Below are positions 31,282 to 39,724 of a stretch of 56,382 nucleotides of DNA, one piece after another. A program made the translations under genes and the position numbers. Under the pieces are notes generated by a model. That model had not been told where the DNA came from. It did not search any database and saw only the letters and a list, made by a program, of their open reading frames with translations. The stretch spans positions 1-56,382 of the forward strand of contig CAZEBW010000017.1 in the NCBI GenBank assembly GCA_964510205.1. Direction: 5' to 3'. Numbering within the stretch: position 1 is the stretch's first letter; every line of letters begins with the position of its first letter. This DNA comes from CAZEBW01 sp964510205. GTDB lineage: Bacteria; Chloroflexota; Anaerolineae; VGOG01.

Positions 31282-32040
31282 ATGGAGAAGCGGAAGTCCG
31301 TCAAATCCTACCAGTCCGTTGTTCTCCTCGGCGTGCGGGTGGATAGCGTCAATTACGACCAGGCCCTGTCCATCATCGAGGGTTTTATCGTCAGCGGCAA
31401 CCCCCACCAGGTGGTGACCGTCAATCCGGAGTTCATCGTGGCCGCTCAGTCCGACGACGACTTTCGCCGCATTCTCAACGCTTCTTCCCTATCCCTGCCT
31501 GATGGCGTTGGCCTCCTCTGGGCGGCGCGTTTCCTCGGCCATCCCCTCCAACAGCGGGTGACGGGAACCGACACCGTGCAGCGACTGGCGGCTTTGGCTG
31601 CCCGAAGGGGCTACAGCCTGTTTCTGTTGGGCGCCGCCCCCGGTGTGGCTGTTGAGACTGCCGCCCGTCTCTGCGAGGCATACCCTGGTGTGACCATCGT
31701 TGGCACTCATGCTGGGTCGCCCGCCCCGGCTGAGGAGGATGAGATCGTTCACATGATTCAGAGAGCGGAGCCGGATATCCTGTTCGTAGCCTACGGAGCA
31801 CCCCAACAGGACAAGTGGATCGCCCGCAATCTGGAGCGGCTGGGGGTGCCGGTAGCCATGGGCGTGGGCGGCGCTTTCGACTTCATCTCTGGCCGTGCCA
31901 AAAGGGCCCCCCGCTGGCTGCAGCGCGTGGGCCTGGAGTGGCTGCACCGGCTCTGGCACGAGCCGTGGCGGTGGCGCAGAATGCTGGCCCTGCCGAAATT
32001 CGTGTGGCTGGTAGTGGGGGAGCGTTTGGCAAAAGGGTGA
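31282..32040 (+). CDS. WecG/TagA/CpsF-family glycosyltransferase
   Basis: 252 residues. GT26 family: transfers N-acetylmannosamine or a similar sugar to a lipid-linked acceptor at the membrane. VVTVNPEFIVAAQSDDDFR, SLPDGVGLLWAAR, RVTGTDTVQRL, FLLGAAPGVAVETAA and VAYGAPQQDKWI-x20-MGVGGAFDFISG are the family blocks. It ends in RAPRWLQRVGLEWLHRL, the usual C-terminal membrane-binding part. Starts 2 bases after the GT9 gene. Confidence 0.93.
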   Translation: MEKRKSVKSYQSVVLLGVRVDSVNYDQALSIIEGFIVSGNPHQVVTVNPEFIVAAQSDDDFRRILNASSLSLPDGVGLLWAARFLGHPLQQRVTGTDTVQRLAALAARRGYSLFLLGAAPGVAVETAARLCEAYPGVTIVGTHAGSPAPAEEDEIVHMIQRAEPDILFVAYGAPQQDKWIARNLERLGVPVAMGVGGAFDFISGRAKRAPRWLQRVGLEWLHRLWHEPWRWRRMLALPKFVWLVVGERLAKG

Positions 32041-32054
32041 AAGTGTGGTATTCT
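32026..32054 (+). promoter_or_regulatory. Promoter for heptose kinase, apparently leaderless
   Basis: TTGGCA, 17 bases, TATTCT. The -10 box ends 6 bases before the ATG, so the transcript would begin at about the start codon. No Shine-Dalgarno is present. Confidence 0.52.
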
Positions 32055-32060
32055 TCTATC

Positions 32061-33056
32061 ATGAACAAAGCCAAGCTTCTACAATCGCTTCCCAAACTAG
32101 CCAGCAAACACGTCCTGGTCATCGGCGATATCTTCCTCGACGAATACATCTCCGGCCAAGCCACCCGGCTCTCGCGGGAGGCGCCCATCCCGGTGCTGGA
32201 GTTCGCAGGCAGGCGCTACGTGCCCGGCGGGGCGGCCAATCCATCCAGCAACATCGTCGCCCTGGGCGGGACGGCCCAGCAGGTAGGCGTCATCGGAGAC
32301 GACGAGGCAGGGCGGACGCTGCTGGCCAAGCTCCAAGAGGCGGGGATTGACACCGCCGCGGTGGTGACCGACCCCAGCCGTCCCACCACCACCAAAACCC
32401 GCATCGTGGCCCAGGGAAGCCTGCGCTTCCCCCAGCAGTTGGCCCGCATTGACCACCTGGACCGCCGCCCCGTGGCTGGGGAGGTAGAGCAAGCCATCGT
32501 GGCCCATCTTGAAGCCCTCGTCCCCCAGGTGGACGCTGTGTTGATCTCCGACTACAGGACAGGCGTGGCCAGCGAAGCGGTGGTCGCCGCAGCGCTGGAA
32601 TCGGCCCGCCAGCACGGGATGCTGGCCACGGTAGACTCCCAGGGAAATCTCCACAAGTTCGCCGGCTTCGACCTGGTGAAGTGCAACCAGCGCGAGGCGG
32701 AGGCGGTGCTGGGGCGGGCACTCGCCAGCGAAAGCGATTTTGAAGCGGCCCAGCAACAACTGCTGGCCGAGCTTGAGGTCCAATCCATCCTCATCACCCG
32801 CGGCCCCGACGGGATGTCGCTCCTGGGCCGCGACCAGCCCTACGCCCACATCCCCGCCGCCAACGTCAGCGAGGTGTTCGACGTCACCGGCGCGGGGGAC
32901 ACCGTCATCGCCGTAGCCACCCTGGCCCTGGCCGCTGACCTCGATCTTCTGTCGGCGGCGCGCCTGGCCAACTACGCCGCCGGCCTGGTGGTGCGCAAGC
33001 TGGGCAACGCTACCGCCACCCCGGAGGAACTGGCCTGGGCCATCGGGAATTGGTGA
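32061..33056 (+). CDS. hldA: D-glycero-D-manno-heptose 7-phosphate kinase-like (PfkB family)
   Basis: 331 residues. Matches the N-terminal kinase half of HldE/RfaE: VLVIGDIFLDEYISGQATRLSREAPIPVLEF, YVPGGAANPSSNIVALGG, ISDYRTGV, KCNQREAEAVLG and the catalytic DVTGAGDTVIAV anion hole. It phosphorylates heptose 7-phosphate at C1. The nucleotidyltransferase half is a separate gene 570 bases on. Other PfkB sugars cannot be excluded. Confidence 0.88.
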   Translation: MNKAKLLQSLPKLASKHVLVIGDIFLDEYISGQATRLSREAPIPVLEFAGRRYVPGGAANPSSNIVALGGTAQQVGVIGDDEAGRTLLAKLQEAGIDTAAVVTDPSRPTTTKTRIVAQGSLRFPQQLARIDHLDRRPVAGEVEQAIVAHLEALVPQVDAVLISDYRTGVASEAVVAAALESARQHGMLATVDSQGNLHKFAGFDLVKCNQREAEAVLGRALASESDFEAAQQQLLAELEVQSILITRGPDGMSLLGRDQPYAHIPAANVSEVFDVTGAGDTVIAVATLALAADLDLLSAARLANYAAGLVVRKLGNATATPEELAWAIGNW

Positions 33057-33348
33057 AGCGGGCACCCCCTCGGTTTCGTTCGATGTCACTCAGGATCAAC
33101 AGGTGTGCAACTTCGACATCACGGTGCCTTTCAGCACCGGAACCTGCCGGATTCGCCCGGACGATTGCGCTGAGATTGTGGACAACGAGTTTGTTTTCGT
33201 TGAGGAACATCCGGTTTTCGGTGTCGTCAAGTCCATCAGGGGGGTGTTCGACACGCAAACCCAGGTCTCGGGTACTTATTCAGTGTCAATGTGTGGGAGC
33301 ACGCTGATCACAACGCCATCACAGGGGACATGGGAAGCCAGTAAGTAG
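33049..33348 (+). pseudogene. 3' fragment of a secreted beta-rich protein
   Basis: An open frame with no good start: GTPSVSFDVTQDQQVCNFDI, TVPFSTGTCRIRPDDCAEIV and on to QGTWEASK then TAG. The composition (four Cys, Thr/Val-rich strands) looks like the end of an extracellular protein rather than random sequence. A GTG at 33103 could start 81 residues. It separates the kinase and nucleotidyltransferase genes and may be a remnant brought in by rearrangement. Confidence 0.5.
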
Positions 33349-33380
33349 TTGGACCATGTTGATTGAACAGGTGTTCAACC

Positions 33381-33480
33381 AGAAACCAGGTTTTTCTCTG
33401 CAATAAGCAGGATTCTGGTCGAGCAAAGTGACAGAAGCAATGACGTCTTCTCACTTTCGGATGCAAAAAACCTGGCTTCT
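33381..33480. repeat. MITE-like AGAAACCAGG repeat, copy 3
   Basis: AGAAACCAGGTTTTT to inverted AAAAAACCTGGCTTCT, 100 bases. Imperfect ATGTTGA arms lie outside it. Third member of the family. Confidence 0.8.
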
Positions 33481-33541
33481 CACGAAATTCAACATTGTCA
33501 TGAGCCTGATCAGAGGCGATAGATGACAGACAACACTTAGG

Positions 33542-33580
33542 GAAGCCAGCAACTCTCTATAGAGTTGGTGGCTTCTTTGT
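33542..33580 (+). terminator. Rho-independent terminator
   Basis: GAAGCCA-g-CAACTCT, loop CTAT, AGAGTTG-g-TGGCTTC, then TTTGTTT: a 14-bp stem with one mismatch and a U-rich tail. It ends the transcript before the nucleotidyltransferase promoter. Confidence 0.85.
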
Positions 33581-33609
33581 TTGCCTAAAGGCCCAAACTG
33601 TTGTAAAAT
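33581..33609 (+). promoter_or_regulatory. Promoter for heptose nucleotidyltransferase-murJ
   Basis: TTGCCT, 17 bases, TAAAAT, directly after the terminator. Predicted leader is about 9 bases with no Shine-Dalgarno. Confidence 0.6.
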
Positions 33610-33624
33610 TGGCTCACCTGTTGA

Positions 33625-34128
33625 ATGATAGGTGTAGATGCTTTGAAAGAAGTCCTGTTTCTGGAAGAACTGGTCCCCATTCGAGAGCGTCTCAAGGCCG
33701 AAGGCCAGACCATCGTCCTCACCAACGGCCACTTCGACGTCCTGCACGTGGGGCACGTGGACTGCCTGCAGCGGGCCAGGGCGCTGGGCGATGTGCTGAT
33801 CGTGGGGCTGAACAGCGACGCCTCGACGCGACTGCTCAAAGGTGATAAGCGCCCCATCGTGCCCCAGGAGGAGCGGGCGCAACTGTTGGCCGCCCTGGAG
33901 TGCGTGGACTACGTGGTCATCTTCGAGGAGACGACAGCGGAGAGGCTGATCGCTGCGCTGCGGCCTGAGGTCTACGTCAAGGGCGGGGACTGGGCCGTCG
34001 AGGACCTGCCGGAGGCGAAAGCCGTCGCCGAACACGGCGTCCGGGTGGAGATCCTGGCTCAGGTACCCGGCCGTTCGACGACGGACATCATCGAGACCAT
34101 CTTGGCGCGTTACGGGAGAGACGAATGA
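33625..34128 (+). CDS. hldC: Heptose 1-phosphate nucleotidyltransferase-like (RfaE2/HldC)
   Basis: 167 residues. TNGHFDVLHVGHVDCLQRARALGD holds the HxGH motif (HVGH), LIVGLNSDASTRLLKG and the ISTT-type end GRSTTDII complete the family. It would join heptose 1-phosphate to a nucleotide, giving ADP- or another NDP-heptose. It is the separate counterpart of the HldE C-terminal half. murJ overlaps its stop by 4 bases. Confidence 0.9.
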   Translation: MIGVDALKEVLFLEELVPIRERLKAEGQTIVLTNGHFDVLHVGHVDCLQRARALGDVLIVGLNSDASTRLLKGDKRPIVPQEERAQLLAALECVDYVVIFEETTAERLIAALRPEVYVKGGDWAVEDLPEAKAVAEHGVRVEILAQVPGRSTTDIIETILARYGRDE

Positions 34129-35789
34129 CGACATCGAGCCAGCCAGTCGAGGCTCCTCCGGCCGGTGAAGGCATCGCCAAGGCCGCCGGCGTTCTTTCTC
34201 TAGGCAACGTCGCCAGTCGCGTGCTGGGCCTGGTACGGCAGACGGTCATAGCCGACCTCTTCGGGGCCAGCCCCTACGTCAGCGCCTTCGTGGCGGCTGC
34301 TAGGGTGCCCACCATGATCTACGACCTCCTCATCGGGGGACTGCTCAGCTCCGCCCTGGTGCCGGTCTTCAGCGACTACGCCTCGCCCCAGAAGCGCCAG
34401 GAGCTCTGGCACATCTTCAGCATCGTCGTCAGCCTGGCCGTTGTCGTCCTCAGCTTCATCGTTATCCTGCTGGAGCTTCTCGCCCCCCAGGTGGCCTGGC
34501 TGTTGGGCAGTGGCTTCGACGCCCAGTTGCGCGCGGTGACCACCAAGATGATTCGCATCATCCTGCCGGCAGTGCTCTTCTTCGGCCTCTCCGGCATGGT
34601 CACCGGCCTGCTCTACACTCTGAAGCGCTTCACCTACCCGGCTTTCGGCGCCGCCATCTATAACGCCGGCATCATCACCGCCGCTTTGCTATTAGCCGAC
34701 AAAGTCAACATCTACAGCCTAGCCTTGGGCATCCTGCTGGGAGCATTGCTCCAACTGGCCATCCAATTGCCAGACCTGCGCGACGTCCGCTTCTACTTCT
34801 CCCTTAACCTCTCCCACCCGGCGCTGCGCCGCATCGCGGGCCTCTACCTGCCGATCGTGCTGGGCCTGGTGGTCAGCCAGATAGGCATCATCATTGACAG
34901 CAACCTGGCTTCGCGCACCGGCGAGGAGAGCATCGCCTGGATGGATTATGCCACCCGCCTGATCCAATTTCCCATCGGCATGGTGTCCGCCGCCGTCTCC
35001 CTAGCCATCCTGCCCACGCTGTCGCAATACGGTTCAGCAGCATCCGATGAGCAAGCCTCTACATCCAATCCTCAATATCCAATATCCAATGTCCAACCTC
35101 CAACTTCCAACCTCCAACCTCCAACTTCCAATTTCCAGCGCACGCTGGCTCTGGGCCTTAAGATGGTGTTGGTGGCCATCATCCCCGCCACCATCGGCCT
35201 CTTCGTCCTGGCCGCACCCATCGTGGCTCTTCTGTTTCAACATGGCAACTTCGACGCCTATGACACCGCTCAAACAGCGATGGCCCTCCGCTACTACCTG
35301 CTGGGCCTGACCTTCGCCGCCATTGATCTGCCCCTGGTTTTTGCTTTCTACGCCCGCAAGGACACCTTGACCCCGGCTCTGGTGGGCGTGCTGGGGGTAG
35401 TGGTCTATCTGATCGTGGCCCTGTCTCTGATCCGCCCGCTGGGCATGATCGGCCTGATCCTGGCTAACTCCACTCAGCTCACCGTCCACGCTCTCACCAT
35501 GCTCGCGCTGATCCAGCGGCGAATGGGGGGGCTGGGCGGACACGGGATCATGACCCTTGCTTCGAAAACCCTCCTTGCTGCGCTGGTGATGGGAGGGGCG
35601 ACCTACTTAGCCCTCAACGGGCTGCAAAATGCGCTCGATGCCGGCAGTTTGGTGGGCAAGCTCGCCATCGTCGGCGGCGCAGGCGGCGTGGGGTTGGCCA
35701 CGTACTTGGGCATGATCGTCCTCCTGCGGGTGGAGGAGGCCAAACTGGTGGGGAAAATGATGTGGCGAAAGGTGCGCCCGTCTGACTAA
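34125..35789 (+). CDS. murJ: Lipid II flippase MurJ
   Basis: 554 residues, about 14 membrane helices. It flips the peptidoglycan precursor lipid II to the outside. SLGNVASRVLGLVRQTVIADLFGAS and AFVAAARVPTMIYDLLIGG are the MviN start. A hydrophilic loop of about 27 residues near 312-339 is encoded by an in-frame heptanucleotide repeat, falling between helices where it should be tolerated. ATG overlaps the hldC stop. Confidence 0.92.
   Translation: MTTSSQPVEAPPAGEGIAKAAGVLSLGNVASRVLGLVRQTVIADLFGASPYVSAFVAAARVPTMIYDLLIGGLLSSALVPVFSDYASPQKRQELWHIFSIVVSLAVVVLSFIVILLELLAPQVAWLLGSGFDAQLRAVTTKMIRIILPAVLFFGLSGMVTGLLYTLKRFTYPAFGAAIYNAGIITAALLLADKVNIYSLALGILLGALLQLAIQLPDLRDVRFYFSLNLSHPALRRIAGLYLPIVLGLVVSQIGIIIDSNLASRTGEESIAWMDYATRLIQFPIGMVSAAVSLAILPTLSQYGSAASDEQASTSNPQYPISNVQPPTSNLQPPTSNFQRTLALGLKMVLVAIIPATIGLFVLAAPIVALLFQHGNFDAYDTAQTAMALRYYLLGLTFAAIDLPLVFAFYARKDTLTPALVGVLGVVVYLIVALSLIRPLGMIGLILANSTQLTVHALTMLALIQRRMGGLGGHGIMTLASKTLLAALVMGGATYLALNGLQNALDAGSLVGKLAIVGGAGGVGLATYLGMIVLLRVEEAKLVGKMMWRKVRPSD
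35061..35138. repeat. Heptanucleotide repeat TCCAANN within murJ
   Basis: About 11 degenerate 7-base units (CCAATAT, CCAATGT, CCAACCT, CCAACTT), in frame, encoding NPQYPISNVQPPTSNLQPP and a further copy. The same unit type as in the GT4 gene. Confidence 0.85.
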
Positions 35790-35806
35790 CATCGTGTCCG
35801 GCCATG

Positions 35807-35991
35807 AGGTGGTCCCCCGCTTGGGTGTTGCTGCCGTGTCATTGCGAGCGACCGTAAGGAGCGAAGCAATCTCCTACGAGCGAGTTGGGGATTGCGCCGT
35901 TTTCACTTCCAAGTTCGGCGCAAACAGCGCGCCTCGCAATGACACAAACAGCTCGTTTTGGCGTAGCAACATTCCAGAGGGAGACTACCGG
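35807..35991. repeat. GGTGGTC...GTGTTGCT element enclosing TGTCATTGCGAG repeat, copy 4
   Basis: Outer GGTGGTCCCCCGCTTGGGTG matches the element at 21729, and the inner palindrome runs 35837-35945. It contains GGAAGTGAAAACGGCGC, also found in the copy inside the glucan synthase gene. Confidence 0.78.
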
Positions 35992-36014
35992 TCGTGAGAA
36001 TGTGATTTTTGTCA

Positions 36015-36043
36015 TAGACAAATGGCTGTCTTGATGTTATAAT
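36015..36043 (+). promoter_or_regulatory. Promoter of sigma factor gene, apparently leaderless
   Basis: TAGACA, 17 bases, perfect TATAAT. The -10 box ends 7 bases before ATG and no Shine-Dalgarno exists, so transcription should begin at or next to the start codon. Confidence 0.65.
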
Positions 36044-36050
36044 AGTAACG

Positions 36051-37232
36051 ATGGAAAACTTCAAATTACAAGAGCAATCGAATAGAATCCAATGGCTGCT
36101 GGACAAAGCAGATGAGCAGGGATATGTCACCCTCGACCAGATCCTAGAAGTCTTTCCCGAAGCAGAGGAAGACCTAGCCCAACTGGAGAGTCTTTTTGCG
36201 TATTTCTATGATCAGGGCATCGAAGTCTACGAAGGCGAGGAGCAAGCCGAGGACGAGAAAGGCAAAGCGGATCAGGCGCAAGGCGGAAATGGGAATGGCA
36301 ACGGCCACTTCGACCTGAGCGAGATCGCCCCCGACGACGCCATCAGCTTGTATTTCAAAGAGGCAGGCCGCGTCCCTCTGCTGACACGCGAGGAGGAAGT
36401 GGAACTGGCTAAGCAGATGGAACGGGGTCTGGAAGCCCGACAGCAGTTGTCCCAAAATGGTCATGACCGTGAGACCAGGAAAAGGCTGGAAAGGTCAATC
36501 GAGAGGGGTGAAGAAGCCCGCCGGCATCTCATCCAGGCCAACACGCGGCTCGTGGTGAGTATCGCCAAGAAACACAGGGGGCATGGCGTGCCTTTTCTGG
36601 ACCTCATCCAGGAGGGCAATCTGGGGTTGATCAGGGCCGCTGACAAGTTCGACTACCGACGCGGCACCAAGTTTAGCACCTACGCCACTTGGTGGATCAG
36701 GCAATCCGTCGGCCGCGCCCTGTCCGAGCAAGGGCGCGCCATCCGCCTCCCCATCCACTTGGGGGACCGCATCAGGAAGATGTACCAAACGGCGCAGAGG
36801 ATGGAGCAGGAACAGGGACGTAACCCTACTCCGCAGGAGATCGCCGAGGAAATGGACCTCGATCCCAGCAAGGTAGAGTGGATGATGAATGTCTCGCAGC
36901 GCCCCCTTCATCTGGAGAGGCCAGTGGGGGAAAACGGCGACGCCGAGCTCGGGCAGTTCATCGAGGATGAAGAGACGCCCGCGCCCTCGGACATCGCCTC
37001 GCAGCACTTGTTGGCCGAGAAAATGGAAGCGCTCCTCTCCACGTTGACTCCGAGGCAGGCTCGCGTCTTGCGCCTTCGCTTCGGTCTGCAGAACGGCTAC
37101 AGCCACAAACTGGAAGAAATCGCGCAGCGATTTGGCCTGACCCGGGAGCGCATCCGCCAGATAGAGCAAGAGGCTCTCAATAGACTGCGCCATCCCCGCC
37201 GCAGCCGCCAACTGCGGGATTACCTGAACTGA
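36051..37232 (+). CDS. sigA: Primary RNA polymerase sigma factor (RpoD/SigA)
   Basis: 393 residues. Region 1.1-like helices (1-60) and an acidic Gly/Asn linker come first. Region 1.2 is DAISLYFKEAGRVPLLTREEEVELA; region 2 has GNLGLIRAADKFDYRRGTKFSTYATWWIRQ; region 3 RLPIHLGDRI; region 4 TPRQARVLRLRFGL and the helix-turn-helix TLEEIA-type LEEIAQRFGLTRERIRQIE. All parts of a housekeeping sigma are present. The promoters found nearby fit its expected -35/-10 recognition. Confidence 0.93.
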   Translation: MENFKLQEQSNRIQWLLDKADEQGYVTLDQILEVFPEAEEDLAQLESLFAYFYDQGIEVYEGEEQAEDEKGKADQAQGGNGNGNGHFDLSEIAPDDAISLYFKEAGRVPLLTREEEVELAKQMERGLEARQQLSQNGHDRETRKRLERSIERGEEARRHLIQANTRLVVSIAKKHRGHGVPFLDLIQEGNLGLIRAADKFDYRRGTKFSTYATWWIRQSVGRALSEQGRAIRLPIHLGDRIRKMYQTAQRMEQEQGRNPTPQEIAEEMDLDPSKVEWMMNVSQRPLHLERPVGENGDAELGQFIEDEETPAPSDIASQHLLAEKMEALLSTLTPRQARVLRLRFGLQNGYSHKLEEIAQRFGLTRERIRQIEQEALNRLRHPRRSRQLRDYLN

Positions 37233-37259
37233 GGTCATCCAGCTCCAGCAGAGGCCTGA

Positions 37260-38369
37260 CTACGCTGTAAGCACTTCTCGTCGTACCGTCACCTCGTCCA
37301 AGAACTCCCGATCCACCTCCACGCCGATGCCGGGCCCCTGGGGCACGTCTATCGTCCCGTCGGGATTCAGGCAAAAGGGCGGCTGGGTCACGTCCCGCTC
37401 GAAGTAACGGTCAGTGGCGGAGACATCCCCCGGCAGGGTGAAGCCGGGCAGGCTGGCCAGGGCCACGTTGTGCGCCCGCCCGACGCCCACCTCCAGCAAC
37501 CCCCCGCACCAGACCGGCGCTCCACGCTCGCGACACAGGTCGTGGATGTCCCGCGCCTGGGCCAAACCGCCCACGCGGCCGGGCTTGATGTTGATGATGC
37601 GACAACTGCCCAATTCCAGCGCCGCCAGGGCGTGGGCAGGCGTGTGGATGGATTCGTCCAGACACAGCGGCGTGCGCAGCCGACGCTGAAGCAAGCTGTG
37701 CTGGTAAATGTCGTCGTAGGCCAGCGGCTGCTCGATCATCATCAGATCGAAGTCGTCCAGGGCAGCCAGAAGGTCGGCATCTTCCAGGGTATAGGCGGAA
37801 TTGGCGTCCACCATCAGCGGCACGTCGGGCCAGCGCTGGCGCAGCGACCGCACCGCCTCCACGTCCCAGCCGGGCTTGATCTTCACTTTGATGCGCCGAT
37901 AGCCCTGGGCCAGGTAGCCTTCCACCAGCGCCAGCAGCTCATCTAGCGTGTCCTGGATGCCCACGCTGACGCCGCTCTCGATGCGGCGCCTGGTGCTGCC
38001 TAGCAGTTGGGCCAGTGAGACCCCTTTTTGCCGCGCCTCGACGTCCCACAAAGCCTCTTCCAGGCCGGTCTTGGCCATGTTGTGACCGCGCACCGAGGCC
38101 ATGCGGTCGAAGGCCTCCGCTGCCGTCTCCAACTGCTGCCCCAGCAGCATCGGCGCCAGGAAGTCCCGCTGCACGTGCCAGGCGGTCTCTACGGTTTCCG
38201 GCGAGTACCAGGGGCCAGCCTCGACCGCCGATTCGCCCCAACCCTCCACCCCGTCGGCCCACACCGTGACCAGGATGGTGTCCCGCTGAAAGCAGCGCAT
38301 GGCGCTGGTCTCGAAGTGATGCTTCAGCGGCAATTGGACGTAACGCAGTTCAATACGTTCGATGTGCAT
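37260..38369 (-). CDS. menC: o-Succinylbenzoate synthase/N-acylamino acid racemase family enzyme
   Basis: 369 residues from the ATG behind GGGGGAAG. Enolase superfamily, MenC subgroup: acid-base KxK in RIKVKIKPG, metal ligands in MVDANSAY, MIEQPL and LDESI, and the second Lys in IINIKPGRVGG. MenC makes o-succinylbenzoate for menaquinone, but close relatives racemise N-acylamino acids. No other men gene is near, so the reaction stays open. Confidence 0.82.
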   Translation of the reverse strand: MHIERIELRYVQLPLKHHFETSAMRCFQRDTILVTVWADGVEGWGESAVEAGPWYSPETVETAWHVQRDFLAPMLLGQQLETAAEAFDRMASVRGHNMAKTGLEEALWDVEARQKGVSLAQLLGSTRRRIESGVSVGIQDTLDELLALVEGYLAQGYRRIKVKIKPGWDVEAVRSLRQRWPDVPLMVDANSAYTLEDADLLAALDDFDLMMIEQPLAYDDIYQHSLLQRRLRTPLCLDESIHTPAHALAALELGSCRIINIKPGRVGGLAQARDIHDLCRERGAPVWCGGLLEVGVGRAHNVALASLPGFTLPGDVSATDRYFERDVTQPPFCLNPDGTIDVPQGPGIGVEVDREFLDEVTVRREVLTA

Positions 38370-38410
38370 AGCTTCCCCCGTTTTCATCTAGCCACAGGAC
38401 GCCTCACAAG

Positions 38411-39724
38411 TTATCTTGGTGTGAATAGCTCCTCCCAGGTGAAAGAGACCGGCGCTTGAGCAGCGGAGCGGGGCGCGTCCGCATTCGGTCGGAAGGCGAC
38501 GTGAATGGTCATGACATCTGGCTCCACGTACACGGTTTGCTGAGCGATGCCCCCTCTGTCGCAGGCGATGAGGACCTCCTGCATATCCGCCAGATCGCTG
38601 ACATCCTCCTGAATCACCGCCACCATGGCCTGGTACCTGCGATCGCTTTCGTCCAGGGTCGGATGAGGTGCTGGCGTCTCTCTCTGCAGGAAGTGATTCG
38701 TGGTGACGATGGCCTCGGTTAGCGGATTCCCGTGCAACGCGTTGTGCGAGGGCAGGCGAGCGGCGACGCCTTCGTAGTCGTGTTCGATGACCACCGCCCT
38801 CTGATCCGCGTTGGGGTCGCTCCAAGCGGGGATTCCCTGGGCAAACAGGAAGATGGACGAGCCGCAGCGGGGATGTGCCTCGAACACTTCCACGATCTGC
38901 GAGACCATATCTGGCCCGGCGGCGACCCGCTCCAAGATCAGGCGACCGTGCACGCCGGCGTAGCATGGGCCGTCAATCTCGATCCACGGGGTCTCAGCGC
39001 CTTGGGGCATCATCGCCACTCCCGTCTCGTTGAGCCCCCGCATACAGGTTAGCGACCCCGGTATGTTAGAGCAGGCTGTGCTGAGGCCGTCTTCTGGTTG
39101 GCGCACCATCAACAGGGCGTAGTCGTGCAGCGGCCCTCGCTGGCCCTGTTGGTTCCCTCCAACCCTCGTCTGCCCGTCGGTCGCTGCTCCCCACGCGGCG
39201 AAGCTACAGCAATCACGGGGCAGGTCCACCAGGTCTGTGTGGGCGTTCAAGATAGCCACCATGTCGGCGTTCACCACCACGCTGCCCGCCTCAATGCGTT
39301 GGTGGGCGACCTCAGGCAGCCCCCCCAGCGCGGCCTCTATCCCACGCACGATGCCCTCCATCTCGTCTCGGTATCCCTCCGGCCAGACGACGTATTCCTT
39401 GAGCATACCGATCACTCGCTCATACGTCCATTGGCGGGGAAAAGTGTCGAACAACACCTCTTCAAAGAGCTCCATCAGGTCGTCGGCCAGCAGATAGCCC
39501 TGGGCATACCCCATCTCTTGACGGGAGCCCCACACCCGCAGCACCCTCACCCCGTTGACCTCCTCGAGCGAGCCGTTGACCTCCATATCCCTTTGCGAGG
39601 TAGGCGCGATGTCCTGCCTGCCGGGGAGCTCGGCGGGCGACACACGTCTCCCACACGCCGGGATAGCCAGGATCAACACTAGGAGCGAGAGCACGCTTAG
39701 GCAGTGCTTGAGTCGTTCTTTCAT
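38411..39724 (-). CDS. C45-type Ntn-hydrolase/acyltransferase lipoprotein
   Basis: 437 residues. A lipoprotein signal ends at Cys24 (AIPAC). The fold matches the acyl-CoA:6-aminopenicillanate acyltransferase (C45) group: GSRQEMGYAQGYLLADDL, the self-processing Cys region RDCCSFAAWGAATDG (Cys172 or 173), VGGNQQG and GLNETGVAMM. It probably cleaves or transfers an amide-linked acyl group outside the membrane. It overlaps the preceding esterase/metallo-hydrolase gene by 4 bases. Confidence 0.78.
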   Translation of the reverse strand: MKERLKHCLSVLSLLVLILAIPACGRRVSPAELPGRQDIAPTSQRDMEVNGSLEEVNGVRVLRVWGSRQEMGYAQGYLLADDLMELFEEVLFDTFPRQWTYERVIGMLKEYVVWPEGYRDEMEGIVRGIEAALGGLPEVAHQRIEAGSVVVNADMVAILNAHTDLVDLPRDCCSFAAWGAATDGQTRVGGNQQGQRGPLHDYALLMVRQPEDGLSTACSNIPGSLTCMRGLNETGVAMMPQGAETPWIEIDGPCYAGVHGRLILERVAAGPDMVSQIVEVFEAHPRCGSSIFLFAQGIPAWSDPNADQRAVVIEHDYEGVAARLPSHNALHGNPLTEAIVTTNHFLQRETPAPHPTLDESDRRYQAMVAVIQEDVSDLADMQEVLIACDRGGIAQQTVYVEPDVMTIHVAFRPNADAPRSAAQAPVSFTWEELFTPR

